Source of the DNA: Nemania diffusa
Lineage: Eukaryota; Ascomycota; Sordariomycetes; Xylariales; Xylariaceae
Assembly: GCA_038501195.1 (NCBI GenBank)
Contig: JBBPUQ010000003.1
Span: 1,070,501 to 1,134,500, forward strand
Reading direction: 5' to 3'
Length of the DNA: 64,000 nt
Notes under the pieces: generated by a model
Databases searched by the model: none
Told to the model about the DNA's origin: nothing
Seen by the model: the letters and a program-made list of their open reading frames with translations, nothing else
Shown here: positions 1 through 12,613 of the stretch, piece after piece
Numbering within the stretch: the stretch's first letter is position 1
How the letters are laid out: each line of letters begins with the position of its first letter
Translations under genes and position numbers: made by a program

Positions 1-3000
1 TTTTATTATAAAATTATTAAATATATTTTTATATTTATTAACAATGTTTTTTTTATTACTAATATATTTTTTTAACTAATTAAAAATATTAAAAAAAAAT
101 TAAAGTTGTATAAGTTAAATCTAATATATTGTAAAAAAAAAATATATTGTTTTTTTTTAAATTTTATAAAATTATTATAGTTAAAATATTATTATAGCTT
201 TATATTAATAACTATTTATATTAAAATATTATAAAAAATAAAAAGTTTTAAAATATATAAAAAATAAAAAAAAAAATAATACTATTATTTATTTTTAAAA
301 AAATTATTATTATATTAAATATTATTACTAAAGCTATTAAATGTTTTAAATATATATTTTTTAATATAAGCTATTTTTTAATATTTAGTAAATTTTATAT
401 ATTTATTTTTATATTATTTACTTTTGTTAATTTAACTAATATATTTTTTTTATTATTAATATAAAAAAATTTACTAATATTTAATAGTATTATTTGCAAT
501 ATTAAAAAAAGTGCTAAAAAATTATTAATAAATTAATTAAGCAATATTATATTTATTAATTAATTTATTAATAATAGTTGTAATTTTAACTATAAATTAA
601 ATATATTAATAATATTAACATTTTTTAGCTTTTTTTTAATAAATTAAAAACAAATTATTATTATTAATAAAATATAGTTTATATAAATAAATTTTTAAAA
701 CTAATTATATATTTAAGTTATATTTAAAAATAAATTTTTAAAAACTTAAAATTTAAACTATTTTATTTTTATATTTATTAAAGTTTTTTTATATAAATAA
801 AAAAACTTAGTAAATATAACAAAAAGTTATTTTATAAATTATAATATTATTAAAAAAAAAAACTTTAGTTTAAATATATAAATATATATTTTATATAATT
901 GTTTATATATTATAAAAATATATTATTAATAAATATATTAGTTAAGCTTTTATTAAATTATAATAATATAGTAAATATATTATAACTTATTTTGTTTTTT
1001 TATTTTTAGTGTTTAATTAAATTATTTAAAACAATAGTATATAAATTAGTTTTATTTATTTAAAAAAAACTTTATTTTATAAAATAAAACAAATATATAA
1101 TTTAATTTTAATATTTAAGTTATAACAAGCTATTTTTAAATTTTAAAATAATAAATTAGTAAGTAATTTTTAAATATTAACGTTATTAAAAAAAATAGCA
1201 ATATATAAATATTAATAGCTTTTGTTTAATAAAAAAAAAATATTACAATATTAAAAAATAAAAAATATAATTATTTAATATAGTTTATTTATTATATAGT
1301 TTATAATAAACTTTAATAATTTAATATTATTTATATATATTAAAATAAACAAAACTTTATATAAAATATTATATTATAAAAAACAATTTAAATAATTTTA
1401 AATTTATATTTTTTAATTATTATTAACATTGTAAAAAAAAGTTAATTAAAATTTTATTATAGCAGTTTAATAGTTTTATTTATATATTTAAGCATTTTTT
1501 TTAAAACTAGTTTATATTAAAACTAATAATAGTATATTTAGTTTTATTAATTAATATTTTAGCTATATTAAAACAAACAGCTATAATATATTTTATTTAT
1601 ATAATATAATATAGTTTTTTAATAATTTAAATATTAATTAAATTATTATTTATATATAAATTAAAAATGATTTAATAAAACTAATAAAATTTATAAATTA
1701 AATAAATAAATATTTTTTTAAAAATATTAATAAAGCTATTTTAAATTATTAAATAATAAAAAATTATATATAAACTAAATTTTATAACAACTTTTTAATA
1801 TTAAAAAACAAGTTTATAAATAAATAAAAAAAAAAGCTTATTTTATTATTAATAATATTTAAAAATATAAATATATATTAATATATTAAAAATATATATA
1901 TATAACAAACAAAAAATATATTTTTAAACTTTAGTACTAATTTAAATAGCTATAAGTTTTAATACTACATATTTTTATTAATATAAAAAATATACTTTAT
2001 ATTAAATGCAGTATTTATTATTATAGCTAATTTAATAAAATAATAGTAATAGCTTTTTAATATAATTATAACTTTTTATTTATTTTTATAAAAGTTTAAA
2101 CTTTATTATTAATATATTATATTATTAATTATATTATAAAACTAAAATTGTTTATATATTAACAATTAATATTAATTATAATATATTTAAATATATTTAA
2201 AACAAACTTAAATTTTATAAATATTTAATAATTAAACTTTATAATTAAAAGTTTAATAATAAAAATATTTAATAAAATATTTTTTAAATAAAAGCTATTT
2301 TTAATTAATATAACAAATTATATTTTTAATTATAATATATATTATATTTTTTAAAATATTTAACAATAAATTTATATATTAACAATTTATTAAAAACTTA
2401 TATAAATATAATTAAGTTTATAATATTAAACAGTTTAATTTAATTAAAAAAACTTATAAAATTAAATATAAAATAAATTATATTTTTTTAAACTAAAAAA
2501 AAACATTTATTTAATAATTTTTTAAGCTTATAAAATAAAAAGTTTTTAATTATAAAATTTTTATTTATATAATTATATATTTTATATTTAAATTATATTA
2601 AAACTAAATAAAAAATAACTAATAAACTTTTATTTATTTAATAATATTTAAAATAATAACTAATTTTATTAACAAATTAAATGTTTTAAAAAACTTATAA
2701 CTTTTATAATTAATAATATATTACTTTTTAATAAAAATAATAATATATTATATATATAATTTTAAATAATAAAACTTAATTTTTTTATATTTTAAAAATA
2801 TTTTATATTTAATTTAATTTTAAAGCTTATTTTATTATAAAAATAATTAAAACTTTAATATTTTAATTAGTTATAGTTTATTTATTTTAATTTTAATTTA
2901 TTTTACAAATTAAAAAAAAATATAAAGTATAATATATTATAATAAAATATTAAAGTTAATTATAATTTTAAAATTAATAATAATTATATTTTAAATAATA

Positions 3001-6000
3001 AAAATAAAGTTTTTTATAATATTATAAAAAAAGCTAACGATTTTTTATATTGTAATATAATAGCAGCTTTTAATAATAGTTTATTATAATAACTATAACA
3101 ATTATATAATATAAAAATTTCTATTTTTTAATAAACTACAAACTTATTATATTAAACTAATTAAACTATATATTTTAATTTAAACAATTATTTAATTTTT
3201 AAAAAGCTAGCAATATATTACAATATATTATTAACAGTATAAAAAAAAAACATAAAACAAATAAATTAAATATTTAATATAATAAAAAGCACTATTAAAA
3301 AATAAAAAATAAAAATTAATATATTAAATCAAAAAATATTATATAATATAAAAAAAATAAAAAATTTTAACACTAGTAATAATAAAATAAATATTTTAAA
3401 TATATTATAACAAACTTATAATAAAGATTTATTTAAAATAAACAAAAATTTAATTATTATATTATAAATAATAAAACTATACTATTATAAATAATAATAT
3501 ATATTTATATAATTTAATATTTTAGTTAATTTTAAATTTATATAATATTATATTAATAATATAATAATAAAAAAATATAAATTAAATTATAAATAAATAA
3601 TTATTTTTAATTTAGTTTTAAAATATTTAAATAAAATAAATTATTATTATAAAAATATTTTTATTATTTTTAATATTAAAAATTAATAAAAAATTAATAT
3701 TAGTTTTTGTTTATAAATATTATTTTATTTATTAAATAAAAATAGTACTAAAAAAAGCTAAGTAATTTAAATTTTAATAATAGTTTTAAAACTAAAAAAA
3801 AAACAAAATTATATATATTTTATTATTATATTTAATTATATAAAAGTTAATATTAATAAAACTATTATATATTTTATATTAAGTTTTATAGTTTTAAAAT
3901 TAATAAATAATAAAAATAATATTATTATAAATAAAAAATTTTCAAAAATAAAATATTAAAATTAAAAAGCTATTAATATTTTAATAATAAATAAATATAA
4001 TATAATGTTTATAATTAACTTTTATAAAATTAATTTATAATTTTAATAAATATAAAAACAAAATAATTGTAATTTTAAAAAGCTACTTATTATTATTTTA
4101 TATAATAACTTTTATTAATTTAAATTTATAAAAAAAATTTCGATATTATATTTTAATAAACTTACTATTTAAACTAATTATATAAAAATTAGCAACTATT
4201 TTTAGCTGTTATAAAATAAAACATAAAAAAACAAATATTATTTTAAACATTAATTTTAATTTAAATTTATTATTATAATTGTTTTAAATAAATAAATATA
4301 TATAATAAATATAAAATATATTATACTATTTAATTATTTATAAATAAATTAATAAATAAAAAGTAATATTAATATTTTAAATATAAAAATAATAAATAAT
4401 AATAATATTGTTTTAAATAAAACAATAAAAATAGTTATATTATTAAATATAATAAAATATAGTTTAAATATTTAAATAATTTTAAATTTTATTAAATTAT
4501 ATAATTAGTTATTATATATATTTTTATTAAAATATATTTTAATTAATAATTATATAAAAAAAAATATTTTATAAATAATAAATTTAATTAAAAATTTTAA
4601 TATAATAAAAATATTTATTTATTTTTTTTTAATAATAAAAATATTAATTATTATAACTAATAATATATATTAAAAACTAAAAATAGTTAATAATATAAAA
4701 TATATAGTTAAAAAATTTATATTTAATTTTAATATTTATATATATAAAACTATTTTTAATATATTTATTATTATAAAGTTATTTTTTATATATTTTTTAT
4801 TTTTTTTAATAATAAAAAATATTAAATTATATAATTTTTTATAAAAAATAATTTTAATTTTACTAAATATATTTTATATATTAACATTTTTTTTATATTT
4901 TAAACTATTTATTAAAAAAAGCTATTTTTTAACTTTAATATTTATAATTATAAAATATAAAATATAAAAGTAAAATTATAATATTATATTTTTATTATTA
5001 TTAAACAAACAAAAAAAAAAAGCAAGTTTTATTAATATATATATTTAATTATTACAATTAATAAATTTAAAAAACTTTTATTTTTTTATTTTAATTAATT
5101 TAAAATATTATTTATAACTATATTTTTTATTTAAAATAAAAATAGTAATAAATAAAATAAAAAAAATAAATAAACTAATAATATATAAATATAAAATTAA
5201 ATAAAACAGTTTATAATTTAATTTTATATAAAATTATATTTAAAAATATAATTATAAAATATATTATAATAATATAAATAATAAATTATAAATTTATAAT
5301 TATATTATAATTTATATAACTAAACTTTATTTTATTAATAAACTTTTTAAACTTTTTTTTAAACTATTTATTTAGTTTTTTTAAATAAATTTTTTTTATA
5401 TAAATAAATTAAAACTAAAAATTTTTTTATAAAATAAAATAATAATATTTTTATAATTAATATTTATATTATATTTTTATAAACTTTAAATATAATTAAA
5501 TATAAACTTTATTTTAACTTTTATTTATAGCTATAATAAACTTTTTTATTATTATATTATTATTTTTAAAATTATTAATTAATATATTTGTTTTTATTAT
5601 TAGTTATATATATTATTTTTATTTTTTATTAATAAAATTTATAAATAATAACTTTTTTTATTTATTATTTATAATTTAATAATTATAAATATAACAAATA
5701 AAATTATAAATAAATTATTTTATATTTATATTTTATAAATATTAAATTTTAAATTTTATTAATAAAAATAATTTTTAGTTATATATTTTATTAGTTTTAT
5801 TTTTAAATTTAAACTTAAAAATTATTACTAGCTATTTTTTTTTATTATTTATTTATAGTTTTATTATTATAAATAATATAAATTAAACTAAATTTAATTA
5901 ATAAATTATTAAATTAATAATAAAATTTAATTTAATAATAATTTATAAAATATTTTAATATTTTTTTGTTTTATTGTTTTAATTATATATAAATATAATA

Positions 6001-6149
6001 TTAAAACAAAATTAAAATTTAAAAATAATATAAAAAATATTAAAAATATAAATATTTATAAACTTTAAATATTTAAAGATTTATATTAATAATAATTTAT
6101 TAAAATATAATATTAATAATAACTTTATTAATTATAAATTTTTTTGTTT

Positions 6150-7411
6150 TTTTTATTAAATAATAATATAATATATTTTATAAATTTTAATAATATAATT
6201 AAATTTTATAGTTTAAATATTTTTAAAATAAAAAATTTAATAAATAATAAGTTTTATTATATATAATAATAAAAAAAATTAATATATTTAAAAATATAAT
6301 TATTTTATTTAATATTATTTTAAATATATTATTAAAAATAATATAATTTAATAGTTATATTTTATTTAATTTTAAAAAAATATATATTTATATTATTAAT
6401 TTATTTTTATTTAATTTATTAATATTAAAATTAATAAATATTTAAATATTATTATAATTAGTTTATTTTAATAATTTATTTAAACTTTTATTATTATATA
6501 ATTATTTATTATTAATATTATTTAATATTTTTTATATAAATTTAAAATATTAAAACTATTTAATTAAAATATTATTTATAATATTAATAATATTAATATT
6601 AATTATAAATATTTTAACTTTTATAATAAAAATATTAATATTTTTTTATAAATTATAATATTTTATATTTATTTTATTTAATTAAATAATAATATAATAT
6701 TTTTTATAAACTTTAATAATATAATTAAAATTTATAGTTTAAATATTTTTAAAATATTAAAATTTAAATTTATATTATTTTAAATAATATTTTTATATAA
6801 TATTTTTTTAAATATTATTATTTAATATTTTTTTGTTAAAAATATATTATAATAAATAATTTAAAATATTAAAGTTTAAACTTATATTATTTTAAATAAT
6901 ATTTTTATATAATGTTTTTTTAAATATTATTATTTAATATTTTGTTTTTTAAATTAATATTGTTTTTTTAAATAAGTTTTATTATATATAATAATTTAAA
7001 AAATTTAAAAAAAAGTTAATATATATTTAAAATATATTTAAAAAAATAAATTAATAAAACTATATTTATATATTTAAAAATATAATTATTTTATTTAATT
7101 TAGTTTTAAATATATTAATAAAAATAATATAATTTAATTATTATATTTTATTTAATTTTAAAAAAATATATATTTTTATTACTAACTTTTTTTTTATTAA
7201 ATTTATTAATATTAAAATTAATTAAAATTTAAAATTTATTATAATTAATTTGTTTAAATAATTTATATATTAATTAATTTATAATAATAATTTAAAATAA
7301 ATATATTTTATTATATTAACTTTTTAATATTATATAGTTATTTGTTATTAATATTATTTAATATTTTTTATATAAATTTAAAATATTAAAATTATTTAAT
7401 TAAAATATTAA
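6150..7411. repeat. Imperfect direct duplication inside AT block 1
   Basis: The stretch from about 6150 to 6575 recurs from about 6680 to 7411 in the same order. The offset is about 526 bp at the left, about 725 bp after an insertion in the second copy and about 837 bp at the right. The insertion includes a roughly 100-bp tandem duplication (6768-6840 and 6869-6945). Low complexity makes the exact borders uncertain. Confidence 0.65.
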
Positions 7412-7739
7412 TAGTTTTAAATTTAAAACTAATTAATTTATTATATTAATAAATTTTATAAGTTTTAATTTTATTATATTAATTTTAAATTAGTTTATTT
7501 TTTATTAAAAAAATATTAATAAAAAAATTAATATATTTATTAATAATATTAATTAAATATAATAATAAATAATAAAGTTTTTATTAAAAATAAAAATATA
7601 AAATTTATTAAAAATTTGAAAATTATTTTAAAGTTAATATTTTTAATTAAAAAAATAACTAATTAATAATTTAAAATATAATAAATTTAAAAATAATAAA
7701 AAATTAATAATAATTATAAAATATAATAATATTATTAAT

Positions 7740-7825
7740 AAATAAAAGTTATAACAATAATAATATAAATAATAATATAAATAAATAATATAAATAATAA
7801 TATAAATAAATAATAATATAAATAA
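7740..7825. repeat. AT microsatellite (ATAATATAAATA-like units)
   Basis: Short units mixing TAATAA and ATAAATAA repeat back to back for about 85 bases inside AT block 1. It is a simple-sequence repeat without coding content. Confidence 0.6.
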
Positions 7826-8270
7826 TTATAACTAAAATAATTTATATAAAAATATATATAGTTTAATTATTTATTTTATTTATTATAATAGCTATATAAT
7901 TAATTATAACTATAATTATTTTATTTATTTATTATATTAATTATAAATAATTATAGCTATTATTATTATTATTATATTTATTTAATTTTAATTAACTATT
8001 AAATTTTATATATTATTTAATAAAAACTATTAATTTTTAATTATTGTTTTAATTTTTATATAAAATAAATATAAATTAAAACAATTAATAAATAGTTTAT
8101 ATTATAAATAATAAAAATAAACTATAAATATATATTAATATAATTTATATATAAAAATAATTAATTTAATTAATTATAATTATATATATATAATAAAAGC
8201 TAAATTAAATAAATTATATTTAAATAAACTAAAAAAATTTTTTATTTAAAATAAAAAACTGTTTTAGAAA

Positions 8271-10700
8271 TTTTTCGATAATTAGTTAACTTATTTTTTT
8301 TAAATAAAAAAGCAAAATTACTTATTTCGGCTATAAAATTCTGCTAAGAATTTTTTACGACATTACAAGTAACTTTTCGTTTTACTCAGTCGTTCCTCTT
8401 TCGTTAAAAACGAAAGCAAACCGCTGTCGGTCGAACTAACGTCACAGAGCCCGCTCCAAATTTATCAAGGGGCCGAGGCAAAAGGCCTTTTTGTTTTGCT
8501 CAAAACGTGACACTGTCGGGGAAAGCTGCTTCACACAATACAACCACATCACATCCAATTCTTAACAGCCGATCGCTCACCTCCTTGGGGACCATAAACT
8601 TGTCGCAGAAGACAGAGATAGTAGCTTTTCGATTCTTAGACGCGATGCTGGACGACGACACTCGACCGTTATTCTTCGTGTTACTAGGACGCTTTCGAGG
8701 CAACACAGGTGTCAACTTGGCGCGAAAATACGCTATTTCAGGTAGCAAAACGTGGGGGCGGAATTGCTTCCGGGCTAATCAAGCTACATCTATTCTAGCT
8801 TGTTAGTGCGGCTCAACCGCCGAAAGGTGATTCGCTAGTTGGCATTTTACGACAGTCCTAGCTGGGACGCTAAACGCCCGCCAAGCTGTAGCTACTGTAC
8901 GACATGTACACGGCTGCCTGCCTGATTCAATGTGCTACTTCCTTCAGACAAGGTAGGAAATCCGATGCCTTACACGAATACTGCTCATAAGGAAACAATC
9001 TCCGGGATACTCCCATCGACAACCTCGAGGTGACCCGCAAGTACCCTAGCCCGAAAGAAGTTACAACAAACGGCTTAAGATGGTCCCGAAGGCTGCTACC
9101 ACTGCAGGATAGGTAGCTTAGCAACTGCAGCGTCGTCGGGTGAGTCACCAGTGTCGTCGTATGGATTACAGAGTCACGAATCTCCAACCAATAAAGCCGC
9201 ATCACTCTCAGCCCCTGGTGAATAGGGACTCTAACATCACATTACCACCATATTCTTAAGCATCTTACTAAGTCCAGCTGGTCCCGTCCGGATCGTGCCG
9301 TCGGCTGGTGCTCGTCGAACTATTACCGGTCTCTCTTGGTGAACAGCAAGCGAGCAGCAATCGTCAGAATCGCGGTACAAGTAAATTGCTGCCCGTTATC
9401 CATGAAGCTGTATGCATGGCGCTACACAGTTGTTAAGTGGTCAAGAACCTGTTGTGACAAGGACTAATTATCTAGGGCTTGGAACAAGGTCCATTCAGCT
9501 AATAATTCTCTTTGGTCTCACAAGGTCTATGATTCCTTCCTTTCTTTTAGTCTGGAGAAATCAGTCCTCCTAAGCTACAGTCTATACAATCTGGTACTTC
9601 TAGGACTGTTGGCTTTCCTTGCATATGGTTGTAGGCTCATCTGACCTGCCTCCTCCAATAGCCTCTATACAGGTGGGTTAGGTCTTAGACTGTATGTATA
9701 TAAACAGCCAATAGCTTCCTGTATGTCTTACGGTCTTGGCCGTGTGACACTTGTTATCCACAAAAGCTGCATGCGTACTGATATGCAGCCTATAGTCTGC
9801 CTTTTTAGCGAGAGTATATAGGTAATTACCTCTTATCGACATTGAGGTGTAGTAGTTTTTCTGTATTTTTAATCTAGGGATTTTGGTATTGCTTAGTAGA
9901 TCGGTTTTAAGTATGAAGGTAATGCTACTAGCTGTAAAAAGGTTGCGGCTTATTTAAAGGATTATTAGAGACCACTAGTTGTTTGTAGTTGACTGGTTTT
10001 TATTAAATTTTGCGAATTTTATAGACGTGGATTTTACCGATTTAATAAACTATAAGTGGGATAAATGGCTGGTTGTTTTAGACATGAAAAATACAAAATC
10101 TGATTAGCAATAGGGCTGTGGGTGCATATATTACTGGCAAGCCACTAAGGCGTCTAGGTGTAAAGAGACGCTTTCATATAGCAACCTTATAAAAAAAATT
10201 TAAACCCGGTGCAGCAAAGCTTTTCTCTGTGGCATATGTAACGATAGTACAGAGATTTCTAGGGTTTTAATGCCTATTTCCAAGAGCGGGATGGAATACA
10301 GCTAATGCTCTTAGGAGGGCTCAGATTTAATAATATCTAAGTCGCTTGGCTATGAAATTCTCATGCCACATTAGTTTGCACTGCATAGATATAGTGACAC
10401 TAATTTCGAGGGCTTAGTTAGAGACGACGACACACTCGTTTCTATAGCATAAATACATATACAATGCTGCTGAGCCATCTGGCCAATTGTTCCTGATTTC
10501 GTTCGCTATTAAGTCTCCTTTTCCAAACGAACAATCGGGCGTGTCTTCGCCAGAGGTATTAGGCAAGTCCTTGTTACTGGAAAGACTAGATGAATCCTAA
10601 TCAGAAGAACGACCAGGGAAGTCTTTAGTAATGGGAGGACTTGGCTATTCCTGGACAAGATATCTCGAAGCTTATATGTGATTAGCTCCGTACCTCATCT
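8271..10700. other. Gene-poor transition zone with possible coding relics
   Basis: Composition climbs from AT-rich to ordinary over 8271-8470. Open stretches are short and overlapping. The minus-strand stretch 8500-8748 ends in a protein-like segment (VPKEVSDRLLRIGCDVVVL) and could be a relic exon, but I do not recognise it and see no acceptable splice partners. The minus stretch 8927-9205 is also open but unconvincing. Nothing else is supported. Confidence 0.35.
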
Positions 10701-11546
10701 TTAGGGCATAAACATACCAGAACGGGTTATATCCTCAGCTACATCAGCCGCCGAACCGTAGAAACCGTCACGTTTCCAACACTTGGCAATCACATCTCCA
10801 AGCAGAAGTTTGCTCACATTAGGATACTTTCCCTCCTCCATAAGTCTCTCGACCTCGCGCTCCTGCTCATCTAGTTTCTGGATCTCGTGTTCCCGCTCCG
10901 TTAGTGTTAGGATCCCATGATCCTGCTTCGCCAGTCTCTCGTGAAAAGGTTTTCTGCCCGTCACGATCTCGTAAATAGTAGATCCGAGGGAGTGAATTTC
11001 AGCGCGAATAGTTGGTAAGCTGTATTCTCGCGTTTCGGGATGCCGGAAACCAATTTCGCCAATAATGGTTGCCTTGTCGTCGTCAATAGAGCAGCCAGAA
11101 AAATCGCAAAGAAGGATATTGCGTGCTGAATCGAGTAGTAGATTCCTTCCAGAGAGATCGGCGTGGCGGATATTGTTCTGATGAACATAATGGAGGACTC
11201 GGGCAAGGTCTTGACACCACTTGATCCTCTCTTCAGGAGTGGCCTCGCCTCCTTCTTTATAGTATAGTCGGAGACATCCAGGCTCTGCTCGTTCGAGATA
11301 AATCCCCCATTCGTCCATTCCTATCACATAGGCTAGGTTTGGATGGTTTCCGAGGCGGCGATACGCGCGCTTTTCAATCTCCATAGCTTCCTCATACTCC
11401 TTAAATGGCAACGGTACCTTGAGCAACACGCCTGGGCGGTCTTTGATTTCGCAGACGACGGAGTAACCCGCACGGATGATCACTGTTGTGTTCTCTGGTC
11501 TCTTTATGATGCCTGTCCGCACATTCTCTTGAGTCGTAGCCTCCAT
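10701..11546 (-). CDS. Small protein-kinase-fold protein (fungal-type, DFS variant)
   Basis: Single-exon 281-residue protein made almost entirely of a kinase domain. Visible landmarks are a candidate ATP-binding lysine at residue 43 (VLLKVPLP), an alpha-C region with glutamates near 52-58, the catalytic loop HADLSGRN at 128-135 with Asp130 and Asn135, and the metal-binding Asp148 in DFSG, where the usual DFG glycine is serine. The N lobe is short and lacks a clear glycine-rich loop; residues 207-238 form a charged, probably helical insert. The key catalytic residues are kept, so activity is possible, but the substrate is unknown. It resembles the expanded short kinases of plant-associated and saprotrophic ascomycetes (family knowledge). 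It starts at the only sensible ATG; its neighbours are repeats, so it is probably an accessory gene. Confidence 0.8.
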   Translation of the reverse strand: MEATTQENVRTGIIKRPENTTVIIRAGYSVVCEIKDRPGVLLKVPLPFKEYEEAMEIEKRAYRRLGNHPNLAYVIGMDEWGIYLERAEPGCLRLYYKEGGEATPEERIKWCQDLARVLHYVHQNNIRHADLSGRNLLLDSARNILLCDFSGCSIDDDKATIIGEIGFRHPETREYSLPTIRAEIHSLGSTIYEIVTGRKPFHERLAKQDHGILTLTEREHEIQKLDEQEREVERLMEEGKYPNVSKLLLGDVIAKCWKRDGFYGSAADVAEDITRSGMFMP

Positions 11547-11955
11547 GCGGAATGGCGGAGTGTAGGGGGTCGGATGAAAGGTCTTAATAAGAGGAATTAT
11601 ACGCTTCGCTACGGTCTGTTCGTGGAGCGTCGATTACCAGACAGGGCAGGACATATAGAACTCGATATTCATTCTACTCGACAGGCTGTTAACCATTGGC
11701 ACTCAGGTATGATTATATTATCACGTTAGGGTACCTACGATGAGAATAAGCTCACTGGCGCAACTAGGAGGCGATTTCAAGCCATGTATGTAGACAGGAG
11801 AACTGGATAGAGAGCAGGAGTATGTGCGCGTGCGCAAGTTTGGCTATGTGTGTAGCGTGGCTGGGTATAGCGTGCCAAAGCCGTAGCTAGACGAAACTAA
11901 AAACCCATTTTTAAATTGATTAAATAAGTCAGTTCGCGATTGAACTATTCCGAGA
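11547..11955. other. Intergenic region upstream of the kinase
   Basis: No supported gene. This holds the kinase promoter region reading leftwards. The plus-strand open stretch through 11343-11729 is mostly antisense to the kinase and is not a gene. Confidence 0.4.
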
Positions 11956-12610
11956 CAGCGCTCCCCACAGGTAAAACAATACTTTGACTGCTTGTTGGAT
12001 AACTTGACTAACTAAGGCACAAATAAAAGGTTTAAATTCATTGCAAAGCAAATTAAAGATTTCTTATTTTGCTTGTATTTTCTAGTTATTTTTAAATAAT
12101 TTCTTCCTTTTTTTGATTTTCTTTTGTTGTATTTTAGTAAAAAAGAAGCCATACAGAAGATGTAATACTTCCTTACCTAGGTGGCAGTCTGTTTCGGGAC
12201 CCACATTAATCCACCAATAGGAATCCTTTCCTACCTACCTAGCTTATGTACTTACCTATGTAGGTACTACACCTACCTAGGTACTTTTTTACAGCAATTT
12301 TACAACATTTTTTAACTCTACGATTTTATTGACCTTACGACTTTATAACTCTCCGACTTTTTGACTTTCCGACCCTTTGACCTTTTTTACAAAGTAACTT
12401 AAACAGTTTATAAAAAGCAATACAAAAAATTGAAAGCTCTAGCTCTAACTAACGCACCTGGTAGGTTTATTTGGTTGTTTAACTCAAATACCTGTTCAAA
12501 TTAAACAACAGATTCGACCAGACAAGTCAAATAAGCGCTTTTTGCGATCAATCAAAGCAAAACACGTCAAAAGCCGTTTATTTGACTTGTTTTACCTGTG
12601 TTCAGCGCTG
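11956..12610. mobile_element. Candidate hAT-like non-autonomous element (terminal inverted repeats)
   Basis: The left end begins CAGCGCTCCCCACAGGTAAA and the right end, read on the minus strand, begins CAGCGCTGAACACAGGTAAA; similarity runs for about 24 bases with three differences. The right end carries further copies of an AAGTCAAATAA-type motif (near 12522 and 12580), like hAT subterminal repeats. The interior of about 600 bp has no ORF and contains a run of CTACCTAGGTA-type motifs. I see no 8-bp target duplication (flanks ttccgaga and cccctagt), so insertion is not proven. The right end lies three bases beyond the HNH gene's stop codon. Confidence 0.45.
12300..12385. repeat. Degenerate short-period tandem repeat
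   Basis: A CTNCGACTTT-like phrase recurs every 11-14 bases (ctacgatttt, cttacgactt, ctccgacttt, tttccgaccc). It lies inside the inverted-repeat-bounded element and has no coding role visible. Confidence 0.4.
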
Positions 12611-12613
12611 CCC

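Larger units (their letters stand above)
1..8270. repeat. AT-rich RIP-like decayed block 1 (left end outside window)
   Basis: Most 60-base lines contain only one to five G or C. Reading frames of any length are absent on both strands and no gene can be supported. Surviving C is almost always preceded by A or G and surviving G almost always followed by T or C; TC, CC, GA and GG are nearly erased. Such composition is known from repeat-induced point mutation of duplicated DNA in ascomycetes; that origin is inferred. Duplications inside the block (about 6150-6575 against 6680-7411) show it was repetitive. Composition returns to normal over roughly 8230-8470. Confidence 0.9.

Noticed and set aside
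1..8270. Mitochondrial DNA origin for the AT-rich blocks
   Set aside because: No mitochondrial genes, tRNAs or introns are readable and the blocks join nuclear gene DNA through gradual or repeat-bounded borders.
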